NCBI GenBank assembly: GCA_947095535.1
Contig: OX352772.1
Location: forward strand, 106,681,672-106,745,671
Direction: 5' to 3'
Source of the DNA: Poecilobothrus nobilitatus
Taxonomy: Eukaryota > Arthropoda > Insecta > Diptera > Dolichopodidae
DNA: 64,000 nt
A program made the position numbers and the translations under genes. Under the pieces are notes generated by a model. The model was given only the letters and a program-made list of their open reading frames with translations. It did no database searches and was not told the origin of the DNA. Of this stretch, positions 1-9,965 are shown piece by piece. Numbering within the stretch: the stretch's first letter is position 1; each line of letters opens with the position of its first letter.

Positions 1-1
1 A

Positions 2-462
2 CATATTTGGGCTGGAGCGCCCCAAACAGCGCTGGGTTATCTCGACAAAGTGCAAAACAGAGCTATTTGCCTTATTGGTGACCCCAGTGTTACCTCAACG
101 CTCACTTCACTTTGCCATCGCCATACTGTTGGGTCATTGACCCTCTTTTATAGATACCTTGTAGAGGTGAACACCTGTTCTAAAGAAATAAAACAATTGA
201 TGCCTTCACTCAAACTTTTCCAACGTGAAACGAGGAGTGCAACAGATGCCCACCCATACATTGTCGAACTGACAAGATGGCGCAATACAGCATTCGAAAA
301 TTCGTTTGTCATGCGCACGTCGCTTTTATGCCCGCACATGTGTTCCCAAAACTTGGTAATTCATTTGTGTACGATATATCGTTAGAGGAACCTCGTGCAG
401 TTCCTTTGAGTGACTTTTGATGTTTTCCACCGTCCCTCGTAATAAAAAAAAATAAAAAAAAA
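2..462 (+). mobile_element. 3' end of a Jockey-type non-LTR retrotransposon (fragment)
   Basis: The frame is open from the window edge to the stop at 383-385 and encodes the C-terminal tail of a non-LTR reverse transcriptase. It shows the thumb/tail signature LDKVQNRAICLIGDP followed by the FYRY motif and an AAHP-like block (DAHPYIVEL). Jockey-superfamily elements end their ORF2 this way. The last codons are replaced by a premature stop, and the 3' untranslated region ends in an A-rich tail (about 432-462). The catalytic domain would lie upstream of the window, so only the 3' end can be described. Confidence 0.75.
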
Positions 463-465
463 ATT

Positions 466-1109
466 CTATAGACCAAAGAAAACCCTTTATTAGCCCCTTT
501 TCAAAAGAAAAGGCGTTTATTATGGGCGAAAGAAAAACTGGTTTGGATCCATAAGCAATGGAACTCCATTATATTTAGCGACGAGTCTAAGTTTGACGTT
601 TGTGTAGGCGATTGTCGCAAAAGAGTTATTCGGACCAAAACAGAGGCATAGAGACTGTTTAAAAAGAACAGTAAAATTGTAGGAACAGTAAAACAGGATG
701 TATATCCACCAAAGGTGGGTAGTCTACATTTCATTGACGGCGCCCAAAAAAATATATTGGAAAAACATATGCTACCTTCTGTAAATAAATTAGCTACAAT
801 GGTTTTTTTCAACATTTTTCAGCATGATGGAGCATCGTGTCATACAGCACAAACTACCAAAAATTGGTTTGAATATCTGTTTTAGAGTGGCCCTCATCAA
901 ACCCTGCCCTTAATCCAATAGAATCAATGTGGGGACTTATGAAAAGAAAATTAAGAAACAACCCACAAAGAACGGTAGGCAGTTTAAAGGAAAAAATTGA
1001 AGAAACGTTGGATTCAATTACAACAGATGAGTGTGAGGGCCTCATAAATTCTATGCCCAATATAATAAGAGCAGTAATCAAGAGAAAAGGTGATGTTACC
1101 CAGTATTAA
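466..1109 (+). pseudogene. Tc1/mariner-like transposase pseudogene, copy 1
   Basis: Frames in this stretch encode the catalytic part of a Tc1-like transposase. An FSDESKFDVCVGD block (first catalytic Asp) comes first. A QHDGASCHTA block (second Asp) follows at about 820-850, and the C-terminal block WGLMKRKLRNNPQ lies in the open frame 927-1109, ending VTQY. Several stops and frameshifts separate the pieces, so no complete transposase is made. A related copy lies at 3,370-3,988. Terminal inverted repeats were not resolved. The element precedes a gypsy protease region in both copies, so it probably jumped into the gypsy element before the block was copied. Confidence 0.8.
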
Positions 1110-2155
1110 TTTCTTTTTTTAGTAATAAATTATAATAAATATTGAAGTCTTCGAATATCAAATTGTCAGTTTTTTGTTTTTAAAAATAAATATATTTTTT
1201 ATTTTACATTATAACTGTTAAAAAATTAACTATATAAACTGGTATTTTTTAAATTATTGTTCTATAAAGACCGAACTTTAACATGAATGAATTTTTTAAA
1301 AAAATAAAATATTAAAATAAATTAATGACCAATCATCTGACTGTGCTGAATTCAGGTATAATAAGACGAATAATAATGAATTAGAATATCAGTCCAGCTA
1401 TCATGTGTCGTTATTAACGTTAATTGATTCGGGAAGTGCAATTAGCTTTATAAAAGAAGGTTTTGTTCCGCCATAGTTAATTAAAGAGCGTTAATGAACG
1501 CAAACATTTATTGGAATCAATAACAGTGTACTGAATATCGTTGGAAGCGTTTGTATTAAAATAAATTTTAATAAGATTATAAATTTAAACATTTATGTTG
1601 TTACAAATTTAACCATAAAATATCCTATCGTTTTAGGTAGAAATTTTTTTAAAACTGATGGATTTAAACTTTTTTTTTTTTAAAACAGAAACAAAAAAGG
1701 AATCATGTCCTATTTTGTGAGCCAGATTTTTTACAACAATTTATGTGAATTAACGTTAGTGATAATAATAAGGCTAGCAAAAATTTTGATATAAATTTAA
1801 AATTGCCTTATTCATTTAGAAAAAATTTAGAAATAAACAGTAAAACTTACTTGATAAATTTGAATAAATTAAAACTTGATAAAAAAATTTTAAATAAAAA
1901 TAAAAAAATTGTTAATTCAAAATTAAAATATAAAATGAAAATTGTTCTTTAAAAAGATTTGACTTTTAGTTGCACATCACGCCGGTTACCATTTTCTCAA
2001 AAAAACGAATTACAAAAGATATTAGATAACTTATTAGATAACAAGTCCTATATTATGAGAAGAAAGGTAAAACTCGTATGTGTGTGATTCTCGTTAGTTT
2101 AATAAAAATACGATTAAAGATACATATCCGTTACCTGTAATTGAAGATCTTTTAA
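470..2155 (+). repeat. Tc1-plus-gypsy block, copy 1
   Basis: This block is repeated in diverged form at 3,370-5,035. Both copies run in the same order: Tc1-like transposase, about 180 bp of AT-rich 3' sequence (1,110-1,290 against 3,988-4,165), the gypsy protease region and the start of gypsy reverse transcriptase. Similarity stops at 2,155, inside the text shared with 5,011-5,026, where a non-LTR tail begins. The many small indels suggest an old duplication or two insertions of one composite element. Confidence 0.7.
1320..2155 (+). pseudogene. Ty3/gypsy pol fragment, copy 1 (protease to RT leader)
   Basis: The aspartic protease signature LIDSGSAISF is readable at about 1,420-1,450. Around 1,935-2,050 comes the leader that precedes gypsy reverse transcriptase (SRRLPFSQKNELQKIL). 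The reading frame is broken by stops, for example the TAA after KIVL near 1,952. The palm domain is missing because a non-LTR fragment begins at 2,156 and the gypsy sequence resumes only in the integrase at 2,567. The region is a relic of the same family as the copy at 4,205-6,907. Confidence 0.7.
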
Positions 2156-2566
2156 GATTTCTTTAACTTTCGTCTTAAGAAATCTAAATTGGGCTAATCC
2201 CCTTATATTGCCTCCATATGTCAATCGTCTCAAATTACTTGACATGAATACTTTAGAATGTAGACGAACTGTCGTAGACGAAATACAAGCCGATTAATAG
2301 AATGTTGATGAATGTGAATCAATACAAAACTATAATAAATATAAACATGAATAACGATGTAATAAAAAAATTACTATTTAAAACAATTCAATTATTGTTC
2401 AACACTATTTTGTTGTAACAATTTTGTGAAATATTAAATATAAATTATCTTTGTTTTTTTATAAAATAAATTATGCTTTGTATAACCTTAATATTAATTT
2501 TAGATTAGGTATAATTATCTAAATGTAATATGTAAATGCTTGAATTAAGTAATAAATAAATAAATT
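2156..2566 (+). mobile_element. 3' end of a CR1/Jockey-like non-LTR element inside gypsy copy 1
   Basis: The start encodes the RT tail block LRNLNWANPLILPPYVNRL followed by LECRRTVVDE. This is the same tail seen in the element at 27,063-32,640 (LRHLSWEDPHNLPPYEHRL). The 3' end is a short AATAAATAAATAAA tail at about 2,551-2,566. Gypsy sequence lies on both sides, but about 1.7 kb of gypsy (RT, RNase H, zinc finger) is absent compared with copy 2. The event was therefore not a simple insertion, or was followed by a deletion. Confidence 0.65.
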
Positions 2567-3145
2567 CGAAAGAATTTTGTGAATTTATGAATCAGAATAA
2601 TATTAAACACATTAAAGTTGCAAGATCCCAGGCTAATGGTCAAGTTGAACGTGCCAATAAAATCATTACCACAATGTTAGCTAAAGAAAAAGATAATAAG
2701 AATTCACAGAATTGGTATAAATATTTATATAAGATAGAATACGCTTTAAAAAACACTGTAAATATGGGTATACGATGTACTTCAACTACATTACTTTTCG
2801 GTGTAAACCAAAAATCTTGTGATTTAAATATGGAATATCTGTTAGAAAATGAAATTGGTTTTCTCGAACATGATTTAAATCGGTTAAGGAACAAAACTTC
2901 TATCGTCATAAATAAAAATCAACAATATAACACAGAATACTTTAATAATAAACATAAAAAACCATATCAATATAAAGTAGGTGAACTTGTAATGATAAAA
3001 ACGTGATGACCACTCCGGGCCTAAATAAAATGTTTCTGCCAAAATTTCTTGGCCCTGATAAAGTTATCGAAACTTTAAGAAACGATCGATATAACATTAG
3101 CGATTTAGATAACATGCAAGTAAGTCGATTATTATATCGTGGAGT
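2567..3145 (+). pseudogene. Ty3/gypsy integrase C-terminal part, copy 1
   Basis: The frame 2,587-3,006 encodes the end of the gypsy integrase catalytic core, with SQANGQVERANKI holding the catalytic Glu of the DDE triad. The linker and the segment KKPYQYKVGELVMIK follow. A stop at 3,004-3,006 separates it from the C-terminal barrel (PGLNKMFLPKF), which continues to about 3,145. This copy is uninterrupted where copy 2 holds Maverick A: it keeps the empty site TTGGTA at 2,712-2,717. Confidence 0.75.
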
Positions 3146-3369
3146 TTGCTCTCCAATAATATGAAGTTGTATAAAACAGAATAGATAAAAAATTTGGACA
3201 TGCCTGTAGTACGCAAATAATAATTTTAAATTTAACTTTCTTTTAGTAAAGTTTATTAATTTATATAGTTCCTCATTATACCCGTACGATAAATAGCGGG
3301 TATAATAAAATTACTCCTCCGTTTGTAACACCTCGAAATAAGCTTAAAATTACTAAGCCGTTTATAACA
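3146..3369 (+). other. Gypsy 3' noncoding sequence with TATACCC hairpin
   Basis: No gene is visible. The stretch holds an inverted repeat TTATACCCG/CGGGTATAA at about 3,276-3,304, then ACTCCTCCGTTTGTAACACC. The same arrangement recurs at 23,103-23,175, also just downstream of a gypsy integrase, so it appears to travel with the gypsy 3' end. Confidence 0.5.
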
Positions 3370-3988
3370 CCTCGAAAAAGAAAGACAGGTTTGGGTCCAA
3401 AGGCAATGGAACGCCATTATATTTAGCGACGAGTCTAAGTTTGACGTTTGTGTAGGAGATTGTCAAAACAGTTATTCGGACCAAAATAGAGACATAGAGA
3501 ATGTTTAAAAAGAACAATAAAATTCCCCTCTAGTGTGATGGTATAGGGATGTATATCCGCGAAAGGTTTGGGTAGTCTACATTTCATTGACGGAACTGTA
3601 TGCGTCCAAAAATATATAAATATATTGGAGAAACATATGCTACCTTCTGTAAATAAATTAGCTACAGTGGGTGAATATAGTTTTCAGTATGATGGAGCAT
3701 CGTGTCATACAGAAAAAACTACTAAAACATGGCTTGAATTTCAAAATATAAATATTTTAGACTGGCCCTCATCAAACCCAGACTTTAATTCAATAGAGTC
3801 ATTGTGAGGACTTATGAAAAGAAAATTAAGAAACAACCCACAAGGAACGGTAGGCAGCTTAAAGCAAAAAATTAAAGAAATTTTGGAATTCAATTACAAC
3901 AGATTAGTGTGAGGGTCTAATAAATTCTATGGCCAACAGAATTAGAGTAATAATCAAAAGACAGGGTGATGTTAACCAGTATTAATTT
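3370..3988 (+). pseudogene. Tc1/mariner-like transposase pseudogene, copy 2
   Basis: This is a second copy of the Tc1-like transposase at 466-1,109. The open piece 3,568-3,807 encodes SLHFIDGTVCVQKYINILEK, then QYDGASCHTEKTTKTWLE with the second catalytic Asp, then DWPSSNPDFNSIESL. A stop replaces the Trp that should follow. The first catalytic block lies upstream in another frame. Frameshifts at both ends make it non-functional. Confidence 0.8.
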
Positions 3989-4204
3989 CCTTTTTTAATA
4001 ATAAATTATAATAAATATTGAAGTGTTCAAAGATTAAATTGTCATTTTTTTGTTTTTAAAAATAAATATATTTTTTATTTTACTGTTAAAAACATTAATT
4101 ATATAAACTGGTATTTTTTAAATTATTGTTCTATAAAGACCGAACTTTAAAGTGAATATAATATCATAATATCAAACAAGTAAAGCGGAAATATCGTCTT
4201 CCAA

Positions 4205-5568
4205 AAAAATAAAATATTAAAATAAATGAATGACAAATCATCTGAATGTGCTGAATTCAGGTATAATAACACGAATAATAATGAATTCGAATTTCAGATC
4301 AAATTTGAAATGTTCAACTATCATGTGTCGTTATTAATGTTAATGGTTTTGTTCCGTCATACTTAACTAAAGAACGTTAATGAACGGAAACATTTATTGG
4401 AATCAATAACAATCTACTGAATATCGTAGGAAACGTTAGTATTAAAATAAATTTTAATAAGATTATAAATTTAAACATTTATGTTGTTAAAAATTTAACC
4501 ATAAATAATATCCTATCGTTGTCGGTAGAAATTTTTTTAAAACTGGTGGATTTAAACTTTTGTTTTAAAAAACAAGAACAAAAGAGCATGTCCAATTTTA
4601 TGAGCCAGATTTTTTACAGTAACTTATGTGTATTGACGTTAGTGATAATAATAAAGTTAGTAAAAATACAAATTTAAAATTTCCTCATTCATTTAGAAAA
4701 ATGTAGGCTTATTTACTTGATAAAAAATTTTAAATAAAAATAATAAAATTGATAATTCAAAATTAGAACATAAAATGAAAATTGTTCTTTCAAAAGATGT
4801 AACTTTTAGTTGCACACCACGCCGGTTACCATTTTCTCAAAAAAACGAATTACAAAAGATATTAGATAACTTATTAGAAAACAATATTATCAGAGAAAAC
4901 AATTCGCAATATGCAAGTTCTATATTATGAGAAGAACGGTAAAACTCGTATGTGTGTGATTCTCGTTAGTTTAATAAAAATACGATAAAAGATACATATC
5001 CGTTACCTGTAATTGAAGATCTTTTAGATAGACTAAGCGCGAAATGCTATTTTACTATTTTGGATTTAAAAAATGGATTCCATCCTATCGAAATGGAATA
5101 AGATTCGATGAAGTTTACTTCTTTTATAACTCCATTAGGTCAATTTTATTATACTAGGATGCCGTTCGAACTAAAGAAAGCTCCTAGCGTATTTTAAATG
5201 TATATAAATCAAATTTTTAAACTATTTTTGTCCACTGATAGAGTTTTCGTATGCAAAGACGATTTATTGGTTACAACATCTTCAATTGAAAATTCAAAAA
5301 GACGGTTCAATTACACCTCCCTATAAATGAAATTTTTAAACCACTTTTGTCCACTGATAGATTTTTCGTATACATGGACGTTTTAATGGTTGCAACATCT
5401 TCAATTGAAGATTATTTAGATATTTTAAAACAAATTTTTAATTTAGCTAATGAAAATTTATTTGAATTTCGGATTGATAAATGTAAATTGTTTTATAATG
5501 AGATTGCATATTTACGTTATAAAATAAATTCTGAAGGTATTTGTCCTAACGCAGATAATTTAAAATGA
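4205..5568 (+). pseudogene. Ty3/gypsy protease and reverse transcriptase, copy 2 (broken)
   Basis: Sequence to about 4,640 matches the protease region of copy 1, although the protease active site is degraded. Reverse transcriptase follows from about 4,790: leader SRRLPFSQKN, then AKCYFTILDLKNGFHPIEM (first catalytic Asp), FITPLGQFYYTRMPFEL, and the catalytic-box region near 5,245-5,400. An approximately 118-bp stretch is tandemly repeated there, giving CKDDLL in one copy and YMDVLM in the next. The frame 5,347-5,568 continues with the RT connection (LFEFRIDKCKLFYNEIAYLR). Stops and frameshifts rule out function. Confidence 0.8.
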
Positions 5569-6057
5569 ATTAATGATTTTCCTATCCTTAAAAATAAGGA
5601 AATTCAAAATTTCTTAGGATTGTGTTCATATTTTAGAAAATTTGGGCAGAACTTTGCTATCATAGCAGAATCACTCTATGATAAACTTAAAAAGGACGTT
5701 GAATTTAATTTCGATGAGGAGGAAAGAAATACTTTTAATACTTTAAAATCTTATCTCATTAATGCACCTCTACTAGCTATTTGTGATCCAAAATGTGAAA
5801 CAGAATTGCATTGTGATGCAAGTAGAACAAGATTTGGAGGGAATATTTTACAACGGCAAGAAGACAACCAATTTCACCCTGTCTTTTATTTTTCTAAAAG
5901 AGTTTCGCATGCAGAAGCCAAGTATCATGGTTATGAATTGGAAACGTTGTCTATCATTTATGCCTTAAGACGTTTTAGAATTTACTTGCTAGAACTTAAG
6001 TTTAAAAATATCACAGACTGCCAAGCTTTCACGCTAACATTACAGAAAAAGTTTTAA
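5569..6057 (+). pseudogene. Ty3/gypsy RNase H domain, copy 2
   Basis: This continues the pol polyprotein after a TGA near 5,566. The segment FLGLCSYFRKFGQNFA ends the RT connection. The gypsy RNase H domain then starts with ELHCDASRTRFGGNILQ (catalytic Asp) and continues through FYFSKRVSHAEAKYHGYELE (catalytic Glu) to about 6,057. The next catalytic block (TDCQAFTLTL) is present with changes. The domain is open for 145 codons, so it decayed less than its neighbours. Confidence 0.8.
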
Positions 6058-6907
6058 ACCCTCGCATTTCAAAGTGGGCTTTAGAATTACAACAGTATGA
6101 CTAAAGTATTGAAAATCGCGTTGGAAGTCTATTGAAACATGTAGACGCATTAAGTCGATATACTGACATTCTGGTAATTGAAAGTTCAAAACTGGAATCT
6201 ACTTTAACCGCTTCTCAATTTAAAGACGAACCTTTAAAAAAATAGTTTCTGAATAAGAGGTACAAGAGTGAGTTATTAAACGGGTTAGAGTAGAAAATTA
6301 AAGTGTGAAATTATTTTTTATGTGCCAAACAAATGGAAAATCATATTATTCAAGTAAATCACGAATCTTTACGTCACTTAGGAGTGGAAAATGTTATAAA
6401 TATATTAGAAGATCTTATTGGTTTCCTTACATAAAAAAAAAACTAAAACATTATATATCTAATTATCTTAAATGTATTCATTATTCTTCCACGCGAGGTA
6501 AGAAAGAAGGTGAACCTCATTGTATAGCAAAGGGAAACAAACCATTTGAGGTAATACATGTTGACCATTTAGGCTCGTTAGCATCTTCTTATGCTAAGAA
6601 AAAACACATATTTGTAATAATTGGCGCTTTCAAAATGATATGCTGTATCTTCAACCAAAACTTGTGAAGTTATTTTTTATTTAAATTCATAGCTTTCCGT
6701 ATACAGTGGACCTAGAAAATTAATTTCTGATTGTGTTAGTTGTTTCACTTCGAAAGAATTTTCTGAATTTATGAACCAGCATAATATTAAAAACATTAAA
6801 GTTGCAACTGGCTCATCCCAGGCGAATGGTCAAGTTGAACGTGTCAATAAAATCATTATCACAATGTTAGCTAAAGAAACAGATAGTGAGAATTCACAGA
6901 ATTGGTA
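6058..6907 (+). pseudogene. Ty3/gypsy integrase N-terminal half, copy 2, interrupted by Maverick A
   Basis: After a degraded linker, the frame 6,305-6,667 encodes the integrase zinc-binding region (YWFPYIKKKLKHYISNYLKC then GKKEGEPHCIAKG) and the start of the DDE core (FEVIHVDHLGSLASS). The core continues in other frames through the second Asp block and the SSQANGQVERVNKII Glu block at about 6,800-6,860. At 6,907 the reading text stops at the Maverick A target site, and it resumes at 22,316. Confidence 0.8.
6902..6907. repeat. Target site duplication TTGGTA, left of Maverick A
   Basis: The hexamer TTGGTA directly precedes the left terminus and is repeated directly after the right terminus (22,316-22,321). 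Six-base duplications are characteristic of Maverick/Polinton integration. The same hexamer occurs once in the uninterrupted gypsy copy at 2,712-2,717. Confidence 0.93.
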
Positions 6908-7700
6908 AGTAGATAGGTAGGCACTTGGGCCAGACAGGTCAGTAGGTCAAGGTCACCCAGAAGTAGGTCAAGGTCACCCGGAAGGCCAGACAGGAAGTAC
7001 GTCAAGGTCATTTTAAAAGTAAGTCAGACTGGCGGCGATCGTCAGTTGTTTATAAAGATTGTATACTTGGTTTAAGTAATAGATATGCAGGAAAATAGTA
7101 GGAAAAAAAAAATGCTTTTTCATACAATGTAAAGAGAAAAAAAATGTACCTATACGTTTCTTTAAAATTAAAAAAAAGTGCAAACTGGTTTTTTACATCT
7201 TAGATGAAGAATCAACAAAATTAATGCAATTTTGAGATGCATTTTTTTTCTTTTTTTCTTGTTTTTTCTTTTTTTTATGAAGTATTTAAAGAAGAGGAAA
7301 TAAAAACCATTAATTAATTGCGAGTATCACCGTATAAGATTTTATTGTTATGTAAGAATGTTGACAAAAATATGAATAAAAAGAAAACAAACAGAAAATC
7401 AAAAATATCTAACATGTGGTTTAAGTAATAGGCGTAAATGCATATAGTAAGAAAAAATGCGTTTTTATAAAATGTAAAGAGAAAAATTTAAACAAATTAA
7501 GTGTACCTATGCGAATTTTTAAAATTAAAAGAAAAAAGTGCAAAGCTGGTTTTTAAATCTGAATCAACCTTGACCAAATTGATATTTTGAGATGAACTTT
7601 TTCTTTTCTTTTTTGTTCTGATGAAATATTTAAAGAAGAAGAAAGAAAAAATTATTAGTATTTTAAGATTTTATTGATATGTAAGAATGTAGAACAAAAA
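6908..7700 (+). repeat. Left terminal inverted repeat of Maverick A
   Basis: The first bases match the reverse complement of the right end, including a short tandem motif AGTAGGTCAAGGTCACCC that recurs within 6,938-6,980. Similarity with the right end continues with indels for roughly 700-800 bp. It also contains two subterminal units that start with GGTTTAAGTAATAG at 7,069 and 7,418 and end near ATGTAAGAATGT. The inner boundary is approximate. Confidence 0.85.
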
Positions 7701-7809
7701 AGATGTATTCTTATGTTGTGTTAAAAAAAAATAAAACAAATTTATTTATATGTTTGAAATAATTTTTTATTTAAAAATATTTTACAATTTTATAGAAATC
7801 TGTGCTGTT

Positions 7810-8379
7810 TTAATCTAACATTTTTTCTTTTAAAAGATACATATATACAGTATAACAATTTTTAACAGCACATCTGAAATTGTTGTTTAATAAGTGTATA
7901 GGACAATTTGATTTAAAGTTATCAATCTTTTGTAATGACGGCAAGTTTCTGCTTAAATCTTCTATTTTATCACTGTCAATGTACTTTTGAAGGAATAGTT
8001 TTTTTTGTTCTCCTTTAACATAAATTTTTTCAGCTGACTCTAAATAGTGTTTTAATATGCATTTTACATCTAAATATTCAACTAGACCGTTATTCCATTT
8101 AAGTCCATTTATTTTATTTTCGCAATACTGGTTATTGTATTTCATATCCGGACTAAGTTCCTCTGAGGGGTACGGTGCTTTGAAGTGATAGACAGTTGGA
8201 ATTAAACTTCCTTTTTCAAGTATGGCTAATTCTTTTAGGAAATATTGCTTTTCATTTCCTTGTAAAAATTGTAGGTCAACTAGGAGAACTCGTTTAACCA
8301 TGTCGATGGTTTGTGTAAGAATACTCATTAGAATAAATAAATTTACATTTATATTCACTTCGGCAAAAGAGCTTTTCAT
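7810..8379 (-). CDS. Uncharacterised Maverick protein, possible RNase H-fold family
   Basis: An open frame of 189 codons runs leftward from the ATPase promoter. Its start may be the internal Met before VKRVLLVDLQ (8,298), because homologous-looking proteins begin close to that strand. Visible landmarks are VLLVDLQ near the start, KEL, a central KWNNGLVEYLDV block, then IYVKGEQKKLFLQKYI and DL, and a Cys/His-containing tail ending in KNCYTVYMYL. I know this layout from uncharacterised proteins spread through insect Mavericks. The alternation of strands and helices suggests a degenerate exonuclease/RNase H-like fold, which is inference. A shorter relative lies at 12,460-12,792 in the same element. 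Confidence 0.6.
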   Translation of the reverse strand: MKSSFAEVNINVNLFILMSILTQTIDMVKRVLLVDLQFLQGNEKQYFLKELAILEKGSLIPTVYHFKAPYPSEELSPDMKYNNQYCENKINGLKWNNGLVEYLDVKCILKHYLESAEKIYVKGEQKKLFLQKYIDSDKIEDLSRNLPSLQKIDNFKSNCPIHLLNNNFRCAVKNCYTVYMYLLKEKMLD

Positions 8380-8386
8380 ATAAATA
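8379..8386 (+). promoter_or_regulatory. TATA box for the ATPase transcription unit
   Basis: TATAAATA lies 42 bases upstream of the ATG at 8,421, which suits an RNA polymerase II start near 8,410. The box sits between two divergent genes that are only 17 bases apart. It favours the second Met (8,421) over the one at 8,397 as the ATPase start. Confidence 0.55.
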
Positions 8387-8396
8387 TAGGTTAACA

Positions 8397-9044
8397 GTGC
8401 TATTTTTAACTAATACAACTATGCTATTTCATCCATTTACAATGATGGTAGCGGGGCCATCATGCTGTGGTAAAACCACTTTTATTCATAATTTAATAAA
8501 GTATAAAAAAGAAAATATACAACCACATATTAATAAAATTATTTGGTGTAATCCAGACAAAAATGCCGTTCCAAAATATTTAAAAGATGTGGAATATAGT
8601 AACACTATTCCGGATTTTAATGACAATAAAGAACCTTTGTTAATTATTATCGATGAAATTTTAATAATAAATCAGGGTAAATTTTCAAGAGATATTTCGC
8701 TTAACTGTAAATATCTAGTACTTTTCAAAAATCCAATAGATAAATCGCAGATATTACCTCTAGCTCGCCAAATATATCCCAATCAAATCAAAGCATTTGA
8801 AAAAGTATATAATGAAGTGACGTCAGAACCATACGGGTATATATTAATAGATCTTACTCAAGACATTAATGATATATTTCGATTAAGAAGTGATATATTT
8901 GGAAAAGGTTTGTGTTTTTGTACAAGAGATCAATTAGAACAATTTGGCAAAAAATATGAAACGTTTGAAGGTCAACCGTCATATATTGCACCTATTAAAA
9001 AGCTCCAAACGAAAATTTCAGAAAGTAATTATAAAACATTGTGA
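8397..9044 (+). CDS. Maverick genome-packaging ATPase (A32/FtsK-HerA type), internally deleted
   Basis: The protein has a Walker A box GPSCCGKT at residues 20-27 and a Walker B LLIIIDE at 81-87. The rest fits the packaging ATPases of Mavericks and adenovirus-like elements, which pump DNA into capsids. The better start is probably Met9 (8,421), aligned with the starts of the related copies at 47,397 and 57,521. Compared with those copies about 30 residues are missing just after Walker B, in frame, including the ILLTQN strand expected to carry a sensor residue. The text jumps from IDEIL to NQGKFSRDIS. Otherwise the frame is open. The end overlaps the next ORF by about 100 bases. The deletion probably abolishes ATP hydrolysis, which is inference. 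Confidence 0.85.
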   Translation: MLFLTNTTMLFHPFTMMVAGPSCCGKTTFIHNLIKYKKENIQPHINKIIWCNPDKNAVPKYLKDVEYSNTIPDFNDNKEPLLIIIDEILIINQGKFSRDISLNCKYLVLFKNPIDKSQILPLARQIYPNQIKAFEKVYNEVTSEPYGYILIDLTQDINDIFRLRSDIFGKGLCFCTRDQLEQFGKKYETFEGQPSYIAPIKKLQTKISESNYKTL

Positions 9045-9279
9045 CCCTAAAGTAATCAAAACATTTTGTGAAATTGCTTTAAATATTTTAAAAGGTAATT
9101 GTAATCTAAGTAAAAAATCAACAACCCAATTACGAAAGTATAAAAAGGAATTGAGATCCCTCATTTGCCGCCAAAAATCTATAAATAATAAAAGAAAAAT
9201 CATTATTCAACGTGGTGGATTTTTACCTACACTTCTTGGTGCAGTACTATCAGGGATAATCGGAAATTTTATAAAATGA
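8944..9279 (+). CDS. Small basic Maverick protein with RGGFLP tail
   Basis: A 111-codon frame overlaps the ATPase end, and its recognisable part starts near FQKVIIKHCDPKVIKTFCEI. It is rich in Lys and Arg (KYKKELRSLICRQK, NNKRKIIIQ) and ends with RGGFLPTLLGAVLSGIIGNF, a glycine-rich hydrophobic tail. Small basic proteins with this tail are common in insect Mavericks next to the ATPase. They resemble adenovirus-type core or membrane-active peptides in composition only, so the role is a guess. The stop overlaps the ATG of the next gene (ATGA), as in tightly packed viral gene blocks. Confidence 0.65.
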   Translation: MAKNMKRLKVNRHILHLLKSSKRKFQKVIIKHCDPKVIKTFCEIALNILKGNCNLSKKSTTQLRKYKKELRSLICRQKSINNKRKIIIQRGGFLPTLLGAVLSGIIGNFIK

Positions 9280-9965
9280 ATAATACAACATTTAACAAAA
9301 TGATTATACTAAAACCCGAGATTTATGAGAAAATGAAACAAAATGCAGACTTTGAATTAAATGAGTTGGATAAAAATATGAAAATAATATTGTTAAATAA
9401 ATATCTAACAGACACTCAAAAATGGTATTTATACAGACAAAATCTATTTAAAATAAGAAACAAAAATAGAGTACTTCCTAGAAATAAAGAGGAGAAAGTA
9501 AAAATTACGGAAACAAAAGGTACTCAAACTCGTGCAAAACCAAAGTATATAGATGCAGAAGCTCAATCGCATTTTCCTGAATATAAGAATGTAGGAATAC
9601 AAGTTGTTCCTGAAGAAGAAGAAGTATATGAAAAAGAAGCTGATGACGAAGTATTTGATGATGAAATTCAGGAAAATGTTTTAACAAAAGCATTGTCAGC
9701 TGCTTCAGTTGGAGAACGCCTTAGAAAAAGAAAATCAATTAGAAATCAAAATGTACAAATTTTTGAAACTGATACAGGGGACATTATAACTGTTCCTTTA
9801 GATAGCCCAAGCCCACCAACGAAAAAAGAAAAAACTATAAATAGCAAAGAGTTGAATAATTCATCAAGACGTGTTTTAAGGTCAGCAGTAGGTAATACTC
9901 AAACAGAACTTAATTTTCCAATTCGTAAGAATAAATCCGCAAGCTCATGGACAACATACAAGTAA
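9276..9965 (+). CDS. Uncharacterised charged Maverick protein
   Basis: The 229-codon frame starts at the ATGA overlap with the previous gene and overlaps the next one by 19 bases. The N-terminal third is helical in character (LNELDKNMKIILLNKYLTD, then KWYLYRQNLFK). The middle is acidic (VVPEEEEVYEKEADDEVFDD) and the last third is basic and Ser-rich, with short Lys/Arg runs. No catalytic motif or membrane segment is seen. Its place between ATPase and capsid genes suggests a structural or scaffolding part, but I recognise no family with known function. Confidence 0.6.
   Translation: MNNTTFNKMIILKPEIYEKMKQNADFELNELDKNMKIILLNKYLTDTQKWYLYRQNLFKIRNKNRVLPRNKEEKVKITETKGTQTRAKPKYIDAEAQSHFPEYKNVGIQVVPEEEEVYEKEADDEVFDDEIQENVLTKALSAASVGERLRKRKSIRNQNVQIFETDTGDIITVPLDSPSPPTKKEKTINSKELNNSSRRVLRSAVGNTQTELNFPIRKNKSASSWTTYK

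Noticed and set aside
2640..2909. Minus-strand frame opposite the gypsy integrase, with a similar one at 22,303-22,515.
   Set aside because: Both are antisense shadows of integrase sequence, and no domain is visible.
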